Assembly (NCBI GenBank): GCA_020638735.1
Contig: JACKHZ010000008.1
Span: forward strand, 620,001 to 684,000
DNA length: 64,000 nt
Reading direction: 5' to 3'
DNA from: Planctomycetota bacterium
GTDB taxonomy: Bacteria > Planctomycetota > UBA1135 > UBA2386
In this document: in pieces, positions 36,971 to 47,634 of the stretch
Numbering within the stretch: position 1 is the first letter of the stretch
Layout: every line of letters starts with the position of its first letter
Notes under the pieces: generated by a model
Database searches by the model: none
Told to the model about the DNA's origin: nothing
The model's input: only the letters and a program-made list of their open reading frames with translations
Position numbers and translations under genes: made by a program

Positions 36971-38971
36971 TCAGCCGTCGAGTCCGTGCCGCCGCATCAT
37001 GCGATACAGCGTGCTGCGGGCGACGCCGAGCGCGGCGGCGGCGCGGCTGACGTTGCCGGCGGCGGCGGCCAGCGCGCGGCGCACGGCGGCGGCTTCGACC
37101 TCGGCCAGGTCGGCGGTCGCTGGCGCTGGCGTCGCCGCCGCGTCGCTGCCCGACAAGCTGCCCGACAACGGCGCCGACGCCGCCTCCGGCAGGTGCTCGA
37201 CGGTGATGCACGGGGCGCCGTCGGCGAGCACCAGCGCGACCTCGAGCAGGGTCTTGAGCTCGCGCACGTTGCCGGGCCAAGGCGCCGCCGCGAGGCGCCG
37301 TTCGACCTGGTCGTCGAGCCGCGGCGCCGCGATGCCGCGCGCGCGCGACAGCTCGCCGAGCAGGTGCCGGGCGAGCGCGACCAGGTCGCGGCGATCGCGC
37401 AGCGCCGGCAGCCGCAGGATCGCGCCCTTGAGCCGGTAGTAGAGATCCTGGCGGAACGTGCCGCGCGCCACCGCGTCCTCGAGGTCGCGGCAGGTCGCGC
37501 AGATGACGCGGACGTCGCAGCGCTCGACGCGCGCGTCGCCGACCCGCTGGAACCGCCCCGACTCCAGGACCCGCAGCAGCGCCGCCTGCATCGCCAGCGA
37601 CATCTCGGCGACCTCGTCGAGGAACAGCGTGCCGCCGCTGGCGGCGTGGAACAGGCCGGTGCGGCCCCGGCGATCGGCGCCGGTGAACGCGGCCGGCGCG
37701 TAGCCGAACAGCTCGCTCTCCAGCAGCGTCGGCGCGACCGCGCCGCAGTTGATCGCCACGAACGGCCCCGGCGCCCGCGCGCTGGCGGCGTGGATGGCCT
37801 GGGCGAACAGCTCCTTGCCGGCGCCGGTCTCGGCCAGCACCATCACCGGCAGCTCGCTGCGCGCGACCAGCCGCGCCCACGCGATCGCCTCGAGCAGGCG
37901 CGGGTCCTCGGCGAAGATCGGCGCGAACGCGTCGCTCGGCGGCGGCGGCGGCGGCAGCGACCGCGCCGCCACGACACCACGACCTGCACCTCAGGCTCGC
38001 GCGCAGCACCAGCGCGGCGATGCAGACGCCGTCGCTGTCGATCAGCTCCACCACCAGCCGCGTCGCCGGCCGGCGTCGCGCGCCGAGCTCCAGAACCACG
38101 TCGTCGCGGCCGGCCGCGCCAGCAGCCCGCCGAAGTCGGCGCCGAACACCTCGCGACCAGCGCATTCCCAGGCGCGCACGCCGTGCAGGGCGAGGCAGCG
38201 CGCGCGCCGCGGCATTGCAGCGTTCATGCGCGCGATGCGCCCCGGCAGCTCGACCAGCACCGCCGGGCGCGGCGACGTGTTCGAGCGTGCGCACCAGCGT
38301 GCGCACCACGTGCGCTGCCAGCGCGATCGTGCGAACGCACCCGCAACACCTCTTCGAGCGCGTGCGCGGCGGCGACCACGCCGCCGAAGCCCATCGGACG
38401 CGTCGTCCCGCTCCACCGCCGAGGTGGCGTCGAGGACGCCGACGACACGGCCGTGCAGGTCGAGGATCGGCGCGGCGTAGCAGGCCAGCTGGTGGTAGCT
38501 GGCGGCGAAGTGGGCGCGGCCGAGCACGACCGTGGGCCGCCGCTCCGACGCCGCGGTGCCGATCGCGTTGGTGCCGCGCGCGGCCTCGCTCCACGCCGCA
38601 CCCTCGATCAGGCGGACCCGCCGGGCCTCGTCGCGGAACTCGCCGCCGCCGTCGCTGCGCACGACGACGCCGTCGGCGTCGGCCAGCAGCAGCACGAAGT
38701 CGTGGGCCGAGACCTGGCCGGCGGCGCGCGCCAGCGCGACCGAGCCGAGCGACTGGACGACGTCGACGTGCTCGGCGTGGAGCCGGAACGCCTCGCCGCG
38801 GATCAGCGCGTCGTCGATGGGATCGCCGCGCCACGACGCGCCGAGCCGCTGCGACCGGCTCCAGCGCTCGACGTGGCGCTCGGGCGCGACCGCGCGGCGG
38901 TGCGACCGTCCCTCGTGGAACGCCCGCCACGTGGCTGGTCGGCGCCCTCGAGGATCAGCGCGGTCGAACAT
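36971..38971 (-). pseudogene. AcoR-like sigma-54 activator, multiply frameshifted between GAF and AAA+ domains
   Basis: Gene for an AcoR-family sigma-54 activator of acetoin or aldehyde catabolism. N-terminal part from ATG 38971: RLHAEHVDVVQSLGSVAL and a GAF domain (DFVLLLADADGVVV, YHQLACYAAPILDLHGRVVG). The C-terminal part (36971-37972) is intact: Walker A AETGAGKE, AAFTGA in place of GAFTGA, Walker B GGTLFLDEV, and a FIS-type HTH (GNVSRAAAALGVARSTLYRM). Between about 37960 and 38420 the protein-like sequence hops between all three frames about six times (GFGGVVAAAHALEEVLR, then VRTIALAAHVVRTLVRTLEH, then AVLVELPGRIARMN, then VVELIDSDGVCIAALVLRA, then EPEVQVVVSWRRG). Either real decay or a local run of sequence errors. 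Confidence 0.75.
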
Positions 38972-39047
38972 GGACGATCGACGAGGATAGCCGCGCCACC
39001 GTCGCCAGTCAGGCCGCTGTCCTGCCCAGCCCGCGACCTGGCTCGTT

Positions 39048-39070
39048 TCCGCGACAGCCGCTGTCGCGGA
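39048..39070. promoter_or_regulatory. inverted repeat, probable activator-binding site (UAS)
   Basis: TCCGCGACAGC, one base, GCTGTCGCGGA: perfect 11-bp arms. It lies between the divergent activator and aldehyde dehydrogenase genes, 57 bp upstream of the sigma-54 promoter, the usual position for an AcoR-type enhancer site (TGTC/GACA half-sites). Confidence 0.7.
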
Positions 39071-39126
39071 TCGCTCCACCGTGACGCGCCGAGTCGGGCG
39101 GCAAGTGCGCCAGGGGCCGCTGCAAC

Positions 39127-39141
39127 GGCACGCACCGTGCA
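39127..39141 (+). promoter_or_regulatory. sigma-54 (-24/-12) promoter of the aldehyde dehydrogenase
   Basis: GGCACGCACCGTGCA has GG at -24 and GC at -12 with the exact 12-base spacing and matches TGGCACG-N4-TTGCA except T to C before GG and T to G at the first -12 base. The predicted start near 39152 leaves a 50-nt leader to the ATG at 39201. Confidence 0.65.
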
Positions 39142-39200
39142 TGGCGCGACGACCGACGCAATCCGCGTCCCCCTCAACCTCCCCGACGACCCCTTCCGCC

Positions 39201-40720
<1,520 letters not shown>

Positions 40721-40721
<1 letters not shown>

Positions 40722-41071
40722 TGGCTGCATCCGACGTCCGGGTGCGCGCCACGGCGGCCGCCGCCGAGTGGATCCGCAAGCTGACCGCGCAGCACGGCCC
40801 GCTGATGTTCCATCAGTCGGGCGGCTGCTGCGACGGCAGCGCGCCGATGTGCTACCGCCTCGGCGAGTTCAAGATCGGCTCGCGCGACGTGCTGCTCGGC
40901 GAGCTGGAGGGCGCGCCGTTCTGGATCGGCGGCGACCAGTTCGAACGATGGGCGCACACCACGCTGACCATCGACGTGGTGAAGGGCCGCGGCGCCGGCT
41001 TCTCGCTCGAGGCGCCGGAGGGCGTGCGGTTCTTGACGCGCAGCGATCTGTGCGACGTGCCGCCGGCGTGA
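40721..41071 (+). CDS. DUF779 protein, aldehyde dehydrogenase partner
   Basis: 116 residues. DUF779 family: TAQHGPLMFHQSGGCCDG, then PMCYRLGEFKIGSRDV, PFWIGGDQFERWAHTTLTID and a GAGFSLEAPEG ending. Regularly found next to ExaC-type aldehyde dehydrogenases; the conserved CCDG and MCY cysteines suggest metal binding. The ATG shares one base with the ALDH stop (TGATG). Confidence 0.92.
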
Positions 41072-41077
41072 ACGCCG

Positions 41078-41827
41078 TCACGACGCCACGCGGCGCAGAT
41101 TGTCGATGTGACCGTGCGCGGCGAAGCCGAGCTTCTGGTAGAGGCCCTCGCCCATCGCCGACGCCTGCAGCGTGACCCGCGACAGACCGCGCCGCGCCGC
41201 CTCGTCGCAGAGGCGCAGCATGATCGCGCCGGCGACCCCGCCGCGCCGCGCCTCGGGCGGCACGCCGACCATGTGCAGGCCGGCGACGTCGCCGGTGACG
41301 AACAACAATCCCGTGCCGACCGCCACACCATCGCGTCGCGCCAGCAGCAGCGACGCGTCGTCGCGGCCGACCAGCCGCGCCACCGCCGCCGGGTCGATCG
41401 TGTAGCCGAACGAGCGCGCGGCGACGTCGCACCAGCTCTCGACGTCCGCCGCGCCGTCGGCCTGGTCGAGCGCCGGCACGACGATCGCGTCGCGGCGCAG
41501 CTGGTCGAGGCGCGCGCCCATCACCGTCTGGCGGAACGCCAGCTCGAAGCCCGCGGCCACGAACTCCGGTTCGGGCCCGGCGGCGGGCGCACGCCGCCAG
41601 CGCGGCAACGTCAGCTCGCGCGGCGCCGCCGCGGCGACCGCCGTCAGCCGCAGCCGTTCTTCGCCGGTGTCGTCGCGGTCGACGTCGTACCACAGCCGGT
41701 GCGGCCAGCTGCGCGACAGCGACAGCCGCGCGCCGCTCGCCATCGGCACCGAGCCGGCGCCGAGCGCGCGCCACAGCGCGGTCAGGTTGTCGAGGTTGGA
41801 ACGGAACCAGTCGTGTCGCTCGTGCAT
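41078..41827 (-). CDS. GNAT-family N-acetyltransferase
   Basis: 249 residues. The C-terminal 140 residues form a GNAT fold with acetyl-CoA loop VPPEARRGGVAGAIM (R/Q-x2-G-x-G/A) and the ending LYQKLGFAAHGHIDNLRR. The N-terminal 100 residues (SLSRSWPHRLWYDVDRD) are a separate beta-rich part. Substrate unknown. Follows the DMT gene by 8 bp, same operon. Confidence 0.82.
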   Translation of the reverse strand: MHERHDWFRSNLDNLTALWRALGAGSVPMASGARLSLSRSWPHRLWYDVDRDDTGEERLRLTAVAAAAPRELTLPRWRRAPAAGPEPEFVAAGFELAFRQTVMGARLDQLRRDAIVVPALDQADGAADVESWCDVAARSFGYTIDPAAVARLVGRDDASLLLARRDGVAVGTGLLFVTGDVAGLHMVGVPPEARRGGVAGAIMLRLCDEAARRGLSRVTLQASAMGEGLYQKLGFAAHGHIDNLRRVAS

Positions 41828-41835
41828 GGCCGTGT

Positions 41836-42276
41836 TCACCCCTTGGTCACCAACAGGATACCGAGCAGCAACGTGCCGGCGCCGATCAGGCGCAGCGTCG
41901 ACAGCGGCGCCGGCGGCAGGCCGAACCAGCCGAGGTGCCCCGCGGCCAGCGCGACCAACAGTTGACCGGTCAACGTCAGCGACAACGTGGTGCCGATGCC
42001 GAGCCGCGGGATCAGCCAGTAGAAGCTCGCCAGCGCGAACACGCCGAGCAGCCCGCCGACGAACCACAGGTGCGTCGGCACGCCGCGCCAGGCCGGGCCC
42101 GCGGCGACGCGCGCGCGCAGCAGCGCGGCCAGGGCCGCGAAGCACAGGCCCGCGCCGAACGCCACCACCGTGGCGTAGAGCGGCGACCCGAGCCGTTGGC
42201 CGAGCGCGGTGTTGATGCCGGCCTGCAACGCGATCGCCGCGCCGGCGACGATCGCCAAGGTGATGTGGAGCAACAT
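41836..42276 (-). CDS. DMT-family (YdcZ/DUF606) transporter
   Basis: 146 residues, five hydrophobic helices. The family opening AGAAIALQAGINTALGQRLG, a second segment FVGGLLGVFALASFYWLIP and ATG at 42276 match the small YdcZ/DUF606 membrane proteins of the drug/metabolite superfamily. An upstream in-frame ATG at 42318 adds 14 basic residues. Probably moves a small molecule; may work as a dimer. Confidence 0.78.
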   Translation of the reverse strand: MLLHITLAIVAGAAIALQAGINTALGQRLGSPLYATVVAFGAGLCFAALAALLRARVAAGPAWRGVPTHLWFVGGLLGVFALASFYWLIPRLGIGTTLSLTLTGQLLVALAAGHLGWFGLPPAPLSTLRLIGAGTLLLGILLVTKG

Positions 42277-42343
42277 GGCCCCGATGCTGGCGGCGACCGC
42301 GCGCAAGCGCCTCGTCACATGTCGAGCGCGGCGCGGATTCCGT

Positions 42344-42985
42344 TCAATCGCCGAGGTCTTCCGCGTCGTCGTCGCGACGCGCGCGCCGGATCCGGCTCAG
42401 CTGCGTCGGCGTGATGCCGAGGTGCGAGGCGATGTGGAACAGCGGCAGCCGGCGCGCCAGCCCCGGCGACTCGGCGAGGAACCGCGCGTAGCGCACGTCG
42501 GCGTCGTCCTGCACCAGCGCCAGCTCGCGCGGCTCCTTCTGCAGCAGCCAGTTGCGCTCCAGGTACTGGATCTGGAACCACATCAGGTCGGCGCGCGCCT
42601 GCAGCAGGCGGCGGAAGCCGGCGAAGTCGATCGCCAGCACCTGCGACGGCTCCAGCGCCTGCACGGCGATGCGCGACGGCGTCGACGTCAGCAGCGCGAC
42701 CATCGCGCCGGGGAAGCGCCCCTCGTCGAAGAACACCTTGTTGTATTCGTTGCCGTCGACGTCGCTGACGTAGCCGCGCAGCAGCCCGGCGACGACGAAG
42801 CCGAACTCGCGCGGCACCTCGCCCGGTGCGACGAAGAACGCGCCCTTCGCCAGCGCGACGACGCGGCAGCACTGCAGCAGCGCGGCGAAGGTCTCGTCGG
42901 CCAGCGGCGCGTAGGCGTGCATCGCCGCGCGCAGCGAAGCGGCCGCGGCGGCGTGCCGGGCGCCGGGTTCGAACGGAGAAGGCAT
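42344..42985 (-). CDS. Crp/Fnr-family transcription regulator
   Basis: 213 residues. Cyclic-nucleotide-binding jelly roll (YVSDVDGNEYNKVFFDEGRF) and C-terminal HTH (LFHIASHLGITPTQLSRIRR). No Fe-S cysteine cluster, so not FNR type. The cyclic-nucleotide Arg/Ser pattern (PSRIAVQAL) is degenerate, so the ligand may differ. Lies within a run of four minus-strand genes with nitroreductase, transporter and acetyltransferase, and may regulate them. Confidence 0.87.
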   Translation of the reverse strand: MPSPFEPGARHAAAAASLRAAMHAYAPLADETFAALLQCCRVVALAKGAFFVAPGEVPREFGFVVAGLLRGYVSDVDGNEYNKVFFDEGRFPGAMVALLTSTPSRIAVQALEPSQVLAIDFAGFRRLLQARADLMWFQIQYLERNWLLQKEPRELALVQDDADVRYARFLAESPGLARRLPLFHIASHLGITPTQLSRIRRARRDDDAEDLGD

Positions 42986-43038
42986 GGCGGGGCGGACCAA
43001 TCGAAGGCCCGCGGCCGACCGGGTCAACCCCGCGGCGC

Positions 43039-43710
43039 TCACACCACCTCCAGCGCGCCGCGCAGCGTGCGTTCGCCGAAGCGCTCCAGCGACACGAACT
43101 CGTCGAGGTCGAGCAGCCCGAGCCGCGGGTGCGCGACCCGCGCGCCGCGCCCGACCACCACCAGCATCGTCGGCGGATGCGCGTCGTCGAGGCCGAGCAG
43201 CGCCGACACCTGGGCCGGGTCGAAGCCGGTCATCGGCCCCGAGTCGAGGCCCAACTCGGTCGCCGCCAGCATCAGGGCCATCGCCATCATCGCCGTCGAA
43301 CGCACGCCCTCCTCGCGCTGCTTCGCCGCCTCGCCGTCGAACGCCGCGGCGATCATCGGCTCCATCGCCGCGCGGGCCGCCGCCGGCGCGTGGCGCAGGT
43401 AGCGGTCGGTGCGGCGGTGCGCGTCGTGGTCGCCGCACAGCACGAACACCGCCGCCGCCTGCGCGACCTGCGGCTGGCCGAACGCCGCCTGCTGCAGCCG
43501 CGCCTTCCGCGCCGGGTCGCGCACGACGACGACGTGGCGGTTCTGCATGTTGAACGCGGTCGGCGCCAACGCCGCCGCGGTCAGCAGCCGCCGCAGCGTG
43601 GCGTCGTCGAGCGCGAACGCCGGGTCGTAGTGCTTGATCGCCCGCCGGGTCTCGAGGGCTTCGAAGACGGAGACGCCGGCGGTCGCCGGCACGTCGATTT
43701 CGCAGTTCAT
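43039..43710 (-). CDS. nitroreductase family FMN oxidoreductase
   Basis: 223 residues. FMN-binding RRAIKHYDPAF (usually RRSIR), LAPTAFNMQNRHVVVVRD, GLDSGPMTGFDPAQV and the terminal PRLGLLDLDEFVSLERFG. Reduces nitroaromatics, quinones or similar. TAGCGT lies 7 nt before the ATG, suggesting a leaderless start. The Crp/Fnr gene starts 53 bp past its stop. Confidence 0.87.
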   Translation of the reverse strand: MNCEIDVPATAGVSVFEALETRRAIKHYDPAFALDDATLRRLLTAAALAPTAFNMQNRHVVVVRDPARKARLQQAAFGQPQVAQAAAVFVLCGDHDAHRRTDRYLRHAPAAARAAMEPMIAAAFDGEAAKQREEGVRSTAMMAMALMLAATELGLDSGPMTGFDPAQVSALLGLDDAHPPTMLVVVGRGARVAHPRLGLLDLDEFVSLERFGERTLRGALEVV

Positions 43711-43717
43711 GCGCCGA

Positions 43718-43723
43718 ACGCTA
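43718..43723 (-). promoter_or_regulatory. candidate -10 hexamer (TAGCGT) for a leaderless start
   Basis: TAGCGT sits 7 nt upstream of the nitroreductase ATG at 43710, matching the spacing seen at several other genes in this window. Confidence 0.45.
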
Positions 43724-43771
43724 GGCAGGGCCCCGCGGCGCCGCCTCGACCCATGTCGAGCGCGTCCCGCC

Positions 43772-44515
43772 CTACTTCGCGCCCAGCGCCGGCCCGGCGA
43801 ACTCGGCGAACATCGGCCGCCACACCGTCCACTTGTGCCCGCCCGCCCGCACCAGGTAGCGCCCTTCGGGCAGGAAGCGGCCGACGAAGCCGTTCGGCTG
43901 ATGCAGCGAGTCGTCGGCGCCGTGGCCGAGGAACAGCCGCGGCATGGTCTCCGGGCGCTTCGCGTAGCCCTGCAGGAAGATCCAGGCCTCGTAGTACTTG
44001 CGCGTCTCGTCGTCGGCGATCGTGCTCGGATCCGGCGGCGTCCACTTGTCGAGTCCCCCGGCGACGTCGACCTCGGTGATGACGTCGCGCGACCCCATGT
44101 AGGGCGCCATCAGGATCATGCCCTCGACGAGCTCGCGGTGCGCCTGCGTGTAGATCACGGCGCCGAAGCCGCCCATCGAGATGCCGACCAGCCAGACGTG
44201 CTGGTAGCGCCCGGCGAGCGGGCCGATGACGTCCTCGTGCAGGCGATCGATCATCGTCCGATCCTTGTAGTAGCCGAAGTGCGCGTCGACGGCGATCACG
44301 TCGGCGCGCGGGTTCACTTCGCGGATCTTCGTCACGACGCCGTTGTCGTAGTAGTCCTGCGGGCCGTCGCCGAAGCCCGGCAGCAGCACGACCAACGTGT
44401 CGGCGGTCCCCGACGTCGCCGGATGGAGGACGGCCGGCATCGGCACCGTCGTCGAGCGGAGGAACATGCACGCCTGGCAGGCGAGCACGACGAGCAGCAA
44501 GGCGATACGGCGCAC
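43772..44515 (-). CDS. alpha/beta hydrolase lipoprotein
   Basis: 247 residues. Lipobox QACM after a short hydrophobic stretch (LLLVVLACQAC). Hydrolase core: VVLLPGFGDGPQDYYDNG, nucleophile GISMGGFGA, acid/His in HGADDSLHQPNGF and GGHKWTVW. Esterase-like. Starts 13 bp after the CoA-transferase stop, so likely co-transcribed. Confidence 0.82.
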   Translation of the reverse strand: MRRIALLLVVLACQACMFLRSTTVPMPAVLHPATSGTADTLVVLLPGFGDGPQDYYDNGVVTKIREVNPRADVIAVDAHFGYYKDRTMIDRLHEDVIGPLAGRYQHVWLVGISMGGFGAVIYTQAHRELVEGMILMAPYMGSRDVITEVDVAGGLDKWTPPDPSTIADDETRKYYEAWIFLQGYAKRPETMPRLFLGHGADDSLHQPNGFVGRFLPEGRYLVRAGGHKWTVWRPMFAEFAGPALGAK

Positions 44516-44528
44516 GAGGACTCCTTGT

Positions 44529-45800
44529 CTACAGCCGGTGGAAGCGCTCCACCGCGGCGCGCTCGAGCGCCTCGCGGTGATCGGGATGGGCGATGTCGAT
44601 CAACGCGCGGGCGCGCTGCCGCAGGTTCTTGCCGCGCAGGTCGACGGCGCCGTACTCGGTGACGACCCAGTGCACGTGGGCGCGCGTGGTCACCACGCCG
44701 GCGCCCGCGTCGAGCAGCGGCACGATGCGCGAGATGCCCTTCCTGGTCTGCGCGCCCATCGCGATGATCGGCCGCCCGCCCGGCGACAGCGACGCGCCGC
44801 GCATGAAGTCCATCTGCCCGCCGACGCCGGACCAGATGCGCGTGCCGATCGAATCGGCGCACACCTGCCCGGTCAGGTCGACCTGGATCGCGCTGTTGAT
44901 GGCGACGACCTTGGGGTTCTGCCGGATCACCGCCGGGTCGTTGACGAAGCCGATCTCGCGCAGCTCGACGCCCGGGTTGTCGTCGAGGAAGTCGTAGGTG
45001 CGCCGCGAGCCGATGACGAAGCCCGACACGATGCGGCCCGGCAGCACCTTCTTGTGGCGGCCGGTGACGATGCCCTTCTCGACCAGCGGCAGCAGCCCGT
45101 CGGAGAACATCTCGGTGTGCACGCCGAGGTCCTTGTGGCCGGTCAGCGACGCCAGCACCGCGTCGGGGATCGTGCCGATGCCCATCTGCAGCGTCGCGCC
45201 GTCGTCGACCAGCGCCGCGCAGTGGCGACCGATCGCCAGCTCGACGTCGCTCAGCGTCGCGGCGCCGTGCTCGGGCAGCGGCTCGTCGACGCCGACCGCC
45301 GCGTCGAACGCGTTGTGGTGCATCAGGCCGTCGCCGTGCGTGCGCGGCATCTGCTGGTTGACCTGGGCGATGACGCAGGCGGCGGAATCGACCGCGGCGC
45401 GCGCGATGTCCACCGACACGCCGAGCGAGCACCAACCGTGCGCGTCGGGCGGCGAGACGTGCACCAGCGCCACGTCGAGCGGCAGCACCCGGTCGCGGAA
45501 CAGCGCCGGCATCTCGCTGAGGAACGCCGGCACGTAGTCGGCGTCGCCGCGCGCGACCGCCGCCCGGGTCGTCGCGCCGAGGAACAGCGCGTTGATGCGG
45601 AAGCTCTTCGACAGCTCGTCGGCGGCGCACGGCTGCTCGCCCTCGGTGTGCAGGCAGACCAGCTCGACGTCGCGCAGCTCGGGAGCGCGCTTCGCCAACG
45701 CGCGCAACAGGACCTGCGGAGTGGCGGCGCCGCCGTGCACGAACACGCGCTGGCCGGAACGGATGCGGGAGACGGCTTCTTCGGCGGAGGTGAACTTCAT
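44529..45800 (-). CDS. acetyl-CoA hydrolase / 4-hydroxybutyrate CoA-transferase family
   Basis: 423 residues. Two-domain CoA-transferase: GQRVFVHGGAATPQ, SPPDAHGWCSLG, active-site Glu in HTEMFSDG, GFVIGSRRTYDFLDDNPG and GVGGQMDFMRGA. Moves CoA between acetyl-CoA and a short acid, or hydrolyses it. ATG at 45800 keeps the family N terminus KFTSAEEAV. Divergent from the acyltransferase gene. Confidence 0.92.
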   Translation of the reverse strand: MKFTSAEEAVSRIRSGQRVFVHGGAATPQVLLRALAKRAPELRDVELVCLHTEGEQPCAADELSKSFRINALFLGATTRAAVARGDADYVPAFLSEMPALFRDRVLPLDVALVHVSPPDAHGWCSLGVSVDIARAAVDSAACVIAQVNQQMPRTHGDGLMHHNAFDAAVGVDEPLPEHGAATLSDVELAIGRHCAALVDDGATLQMGIGTIPDAVLASLTGHKDLGVHTEMFSDGLLPLVEKGIVTGRHKKVLPGRIVSGFVIGSRRTYDFLDDNPGVELREIGFVNDPAVIRQNPKVVAINSAIQVDLTGQVCADSIGTRIWSGVGGQMDFMRGASLSPGGRPIIAMGAQTRKGISRIVPLLDAGAGVVTTRAHVHWVVTEYGAVDLRGKNLRQRARALIDIAHPDHREALERAAVERFHRL

Positions 45801-45887
45801 CGCTGCGGGGCGCGCAGGATCGCCCGACCGCGGCGCATTCACAAGCCAAGAACGGTGTCGCTACACTTCGCCGCAGGAGCCCTGCCC

Positions 45888-47099
45888 TTGCCATCGCCCA
45901 TCCGCAGCGCGCTGCAGCACGCACGCTTCCGCCGCCAGGCGGCCCCCGCGCGCTTCGCGATCGCCGAACACGTCGATTGGCTCAACCCGACCCACTGGGA
46001 CGGCTTGACCGACGGCCGCGGCTTCCTGTTCTGCCGCGGCTACCACCGCGCGCTCGCCGCCGTGCTTCCCCCCAACGTGTCGCCGCGCTACGCGATCGTC
46101 TACCGCGGCGACGAGCCGGTCGCGGCGATGGCCATGCAGCTGGTCGAGGTGCAGGGCGCGCGTCTGCGCAAGAGTCCGCCCGCCGCCGGTCTGCGCGGCC
46201 TGCCGGCGCGGCTCGCCGACCGCATGCAGCAACGGGTGCTGGTGATCGGCAACCTGCTCAGCTACGGCAACCACGGCGTCGCCGTGCGCGCCGGCTGCGA
46301 GGGCGACGACGACGTCTGGCACGGCGTCGGCGAGGCCGCCTACCGCGTGCGCCGCGCCGAGAAGCACACCGGCAGCGCCGACTTCGTGCTGATGAAGGAC
46401 CTCGACCGGGACCTGCTGACGCAGAGCGCGCTGCTGCAGAAGCTCGGCTTCCGCCCGGTCGAGACCGAGCCCAACATGGTGCTGACGCTGCAGCAGCAGT
46501 GGCGCGGGCACGACGACTACCTCGGCGCGTTGACCAAGAAGTACCGCAAGAACCTGCAGTCGCGCGTGCTCGCGCCGGTCGAAGCGGCCGGACTCGAGTT
46601 GTGCGCGATCGACGACGTCGCCGCGGCGGCGCCGCGACTGCAGGAGCTCTACCTCGCCGTGCACGAGAACGCCGCGCTGCGGCCGGTGACCCTCGGCGCC
46701 GACTACTGGCCGGCGCTGGCCCGCGCGGCCGGCGACCGCGCGCGCTTCGCCGGCATCCGCCGCGGCGGCGACCTGCTCGGCTTCATCGTCACGCTGCGCG
46801 ACGACGAACACACCGCGCTCGGCTACCACATCGGCTTCGACCGCGAGGTGTCGACGGAGCTGCCGCTCTACCTGCGGCTGCTGCAGCGCACGGTCGAGGA
46901 CGCGATCGGCCTCGGCGCGCGCCGGCTGTCGCTGGGTCGAACGGCGCTCGAGCCGAAGGCCGCGCTCGGCGCGCGCCCGGAGCCGATGCACGTCTGGGTC
47001 CGCCACCGCCAGGGCGTGCTCAACAAGCTGCTGCGCGGCCTGCTCGGTCGCCTGCACCACGACGAGGCGCCGGAGCGCAGCCCGTTCGGCAAGCAGTGA
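45888..47099 (+). CDS. FemAB-like/GNAT acyltransferase
   Basis: 403 residues. Acyl-CoA N-acyltransferase (two GNAT-like halves): HVDWLNPTHWDG, VIGNLLSYGNHG, DYLGALTKKYRKNLQSRV and the C-terminal AIGLGARRLSLGRTALEPKA, typical of peptidogalycan/FemAB-like proteins. A TTG start at 45888 is chosen because AGGAG lies 8 nt before it; a GTG at 45855 is possible. TACACT (45861-45866) probably gives the promoter. Substrate unknown. Confidence 0.8.
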   Translation: MPSPIRSALQHARFRRQAAPARFAIAEHVDWLNPTHWDGLTDGRGFLFCRGYHRALAAVLPPNVSPRYAIVYRGDEPVAAMAMQLVEVQGARLRKSPPAAGLRGLPARLADRMQQRVLVIGNLLSYGNHGVAVRAGCEGDDDVWHGVGEAAYRVRRAEKHTGSADFVLMKDLDRDLLTQSALLQKLGFRPVETEPNMVLTLQQQWRGHDDYLGALTKKYRKNLQSRVLAPVEAAGLELCAIDDVAAAAPRLQELYLAVHENAALRPVTLGADYWPALARAAGDRARFAGIRRGGDLLGFIVTLRDDEHTALGYHIGFDREVSTELPLYLRLLQRTVEDAIGLGARRLSLGRTALEPKAALGARPEPMHVWVRHRQGVLNKLLRGLLGRLHHDEAPERSPFGKQ

Positions 47100-47106
47100 C
47101 GCCCGT

Positions 47107-47544
47107 TCAGCGGAGGCGCTTCTCGAGCCATTGCCGAGCGCGCAGCAGGTCCTCGGGCTCCTCGCGCGTGTCCACCCACAGCCAGCGATCGAGCCAGCCG
47201 CGCTGCTTCAGCGATGCCATCTCGACAGCGCTCGGCCCGTCGTCGAGCCAGACGAAAGCGCCGTCGGCCGGTAGCGCGGTCGTGCGATCGGCGCCGAACT
47301 TCGCCGCGCGCACCTTGGCGGCGAGCCCCATCAGGCGTTCGCGATCGCTCATGCGCGCATGCCGCACCAGGTGCTCGGTCGCCGCCGCGGCGTCACCGGA
47401 GTGCAGCGGCGACAGCCAGCGCACCTCGGCCCGGGCGACGACGAACTCCAGGAACTCGAGCGCGTGCAGCGCCAGGGCGGCGCGCTGCGGCTTGTCGGGG
47501 TCGGCGCCGAGCAAGACGCCGTCGATGTCGAGGAAGACCCGCAA
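47107..47544 (-). CDS. HAD-superfamily protein of the Swiss-Army-knife repair type
   Basis: 145 residues. RVFLDIDGVL is HAD motif I with the nucleophile Asp; EVRWLSPLHS (motif II position) and FVWLDDGPS (motif IV) follow. Compact fold without cap resembles the HAD domains linked to RNA repair proteins. TTG start at 47544 is preferred because TATCTT lies 7 nt upstream and because protein starts at the family N terminus; another TTG is at 47553. Confidence 0.75.
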   Translation of the reverse strand: MRVFLDIDGVLLGADPDKPQRAALALHALEFLEFVVARAEVRWLSPLHSGDAAAATEHLVRHARMSDRERLMGLAAKVRAAKFGADRTTALPADGAFVWLDDGPSAVEMASLKQRGWLDRWLWVDTREEPEDLLRARQWLEKRLR

Positions 47545-47551
47545 GCGCGGC

Positions 47552-47557
47552 AAGATA
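47552..47557 (-). promoter_or_regulatory. candidate -10 hexamer (TATCTT) for a leaderless start
   Basis: TATCTT ends 7 nt before the TTG at 47544. It supports the shorter start of the HAD gene. Confidence 0.45.
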
Positions 47558-47634
47558 GCGAGCGCGCGTGCCCGGTCACGCCGGCACCGCAGCTTTCGAT
47601 GACCTCCGACGCGACCCCTCGTCGCCCTACCCCC

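Noticed and set aside
36971..38971. UGA at 38042-38044 in the activator gene as another selenocysteine codon
   Set aside because: The two flanking frames are the same, but the family resemblance between them runs in other frames, so indels rather than recoding explain the stop.
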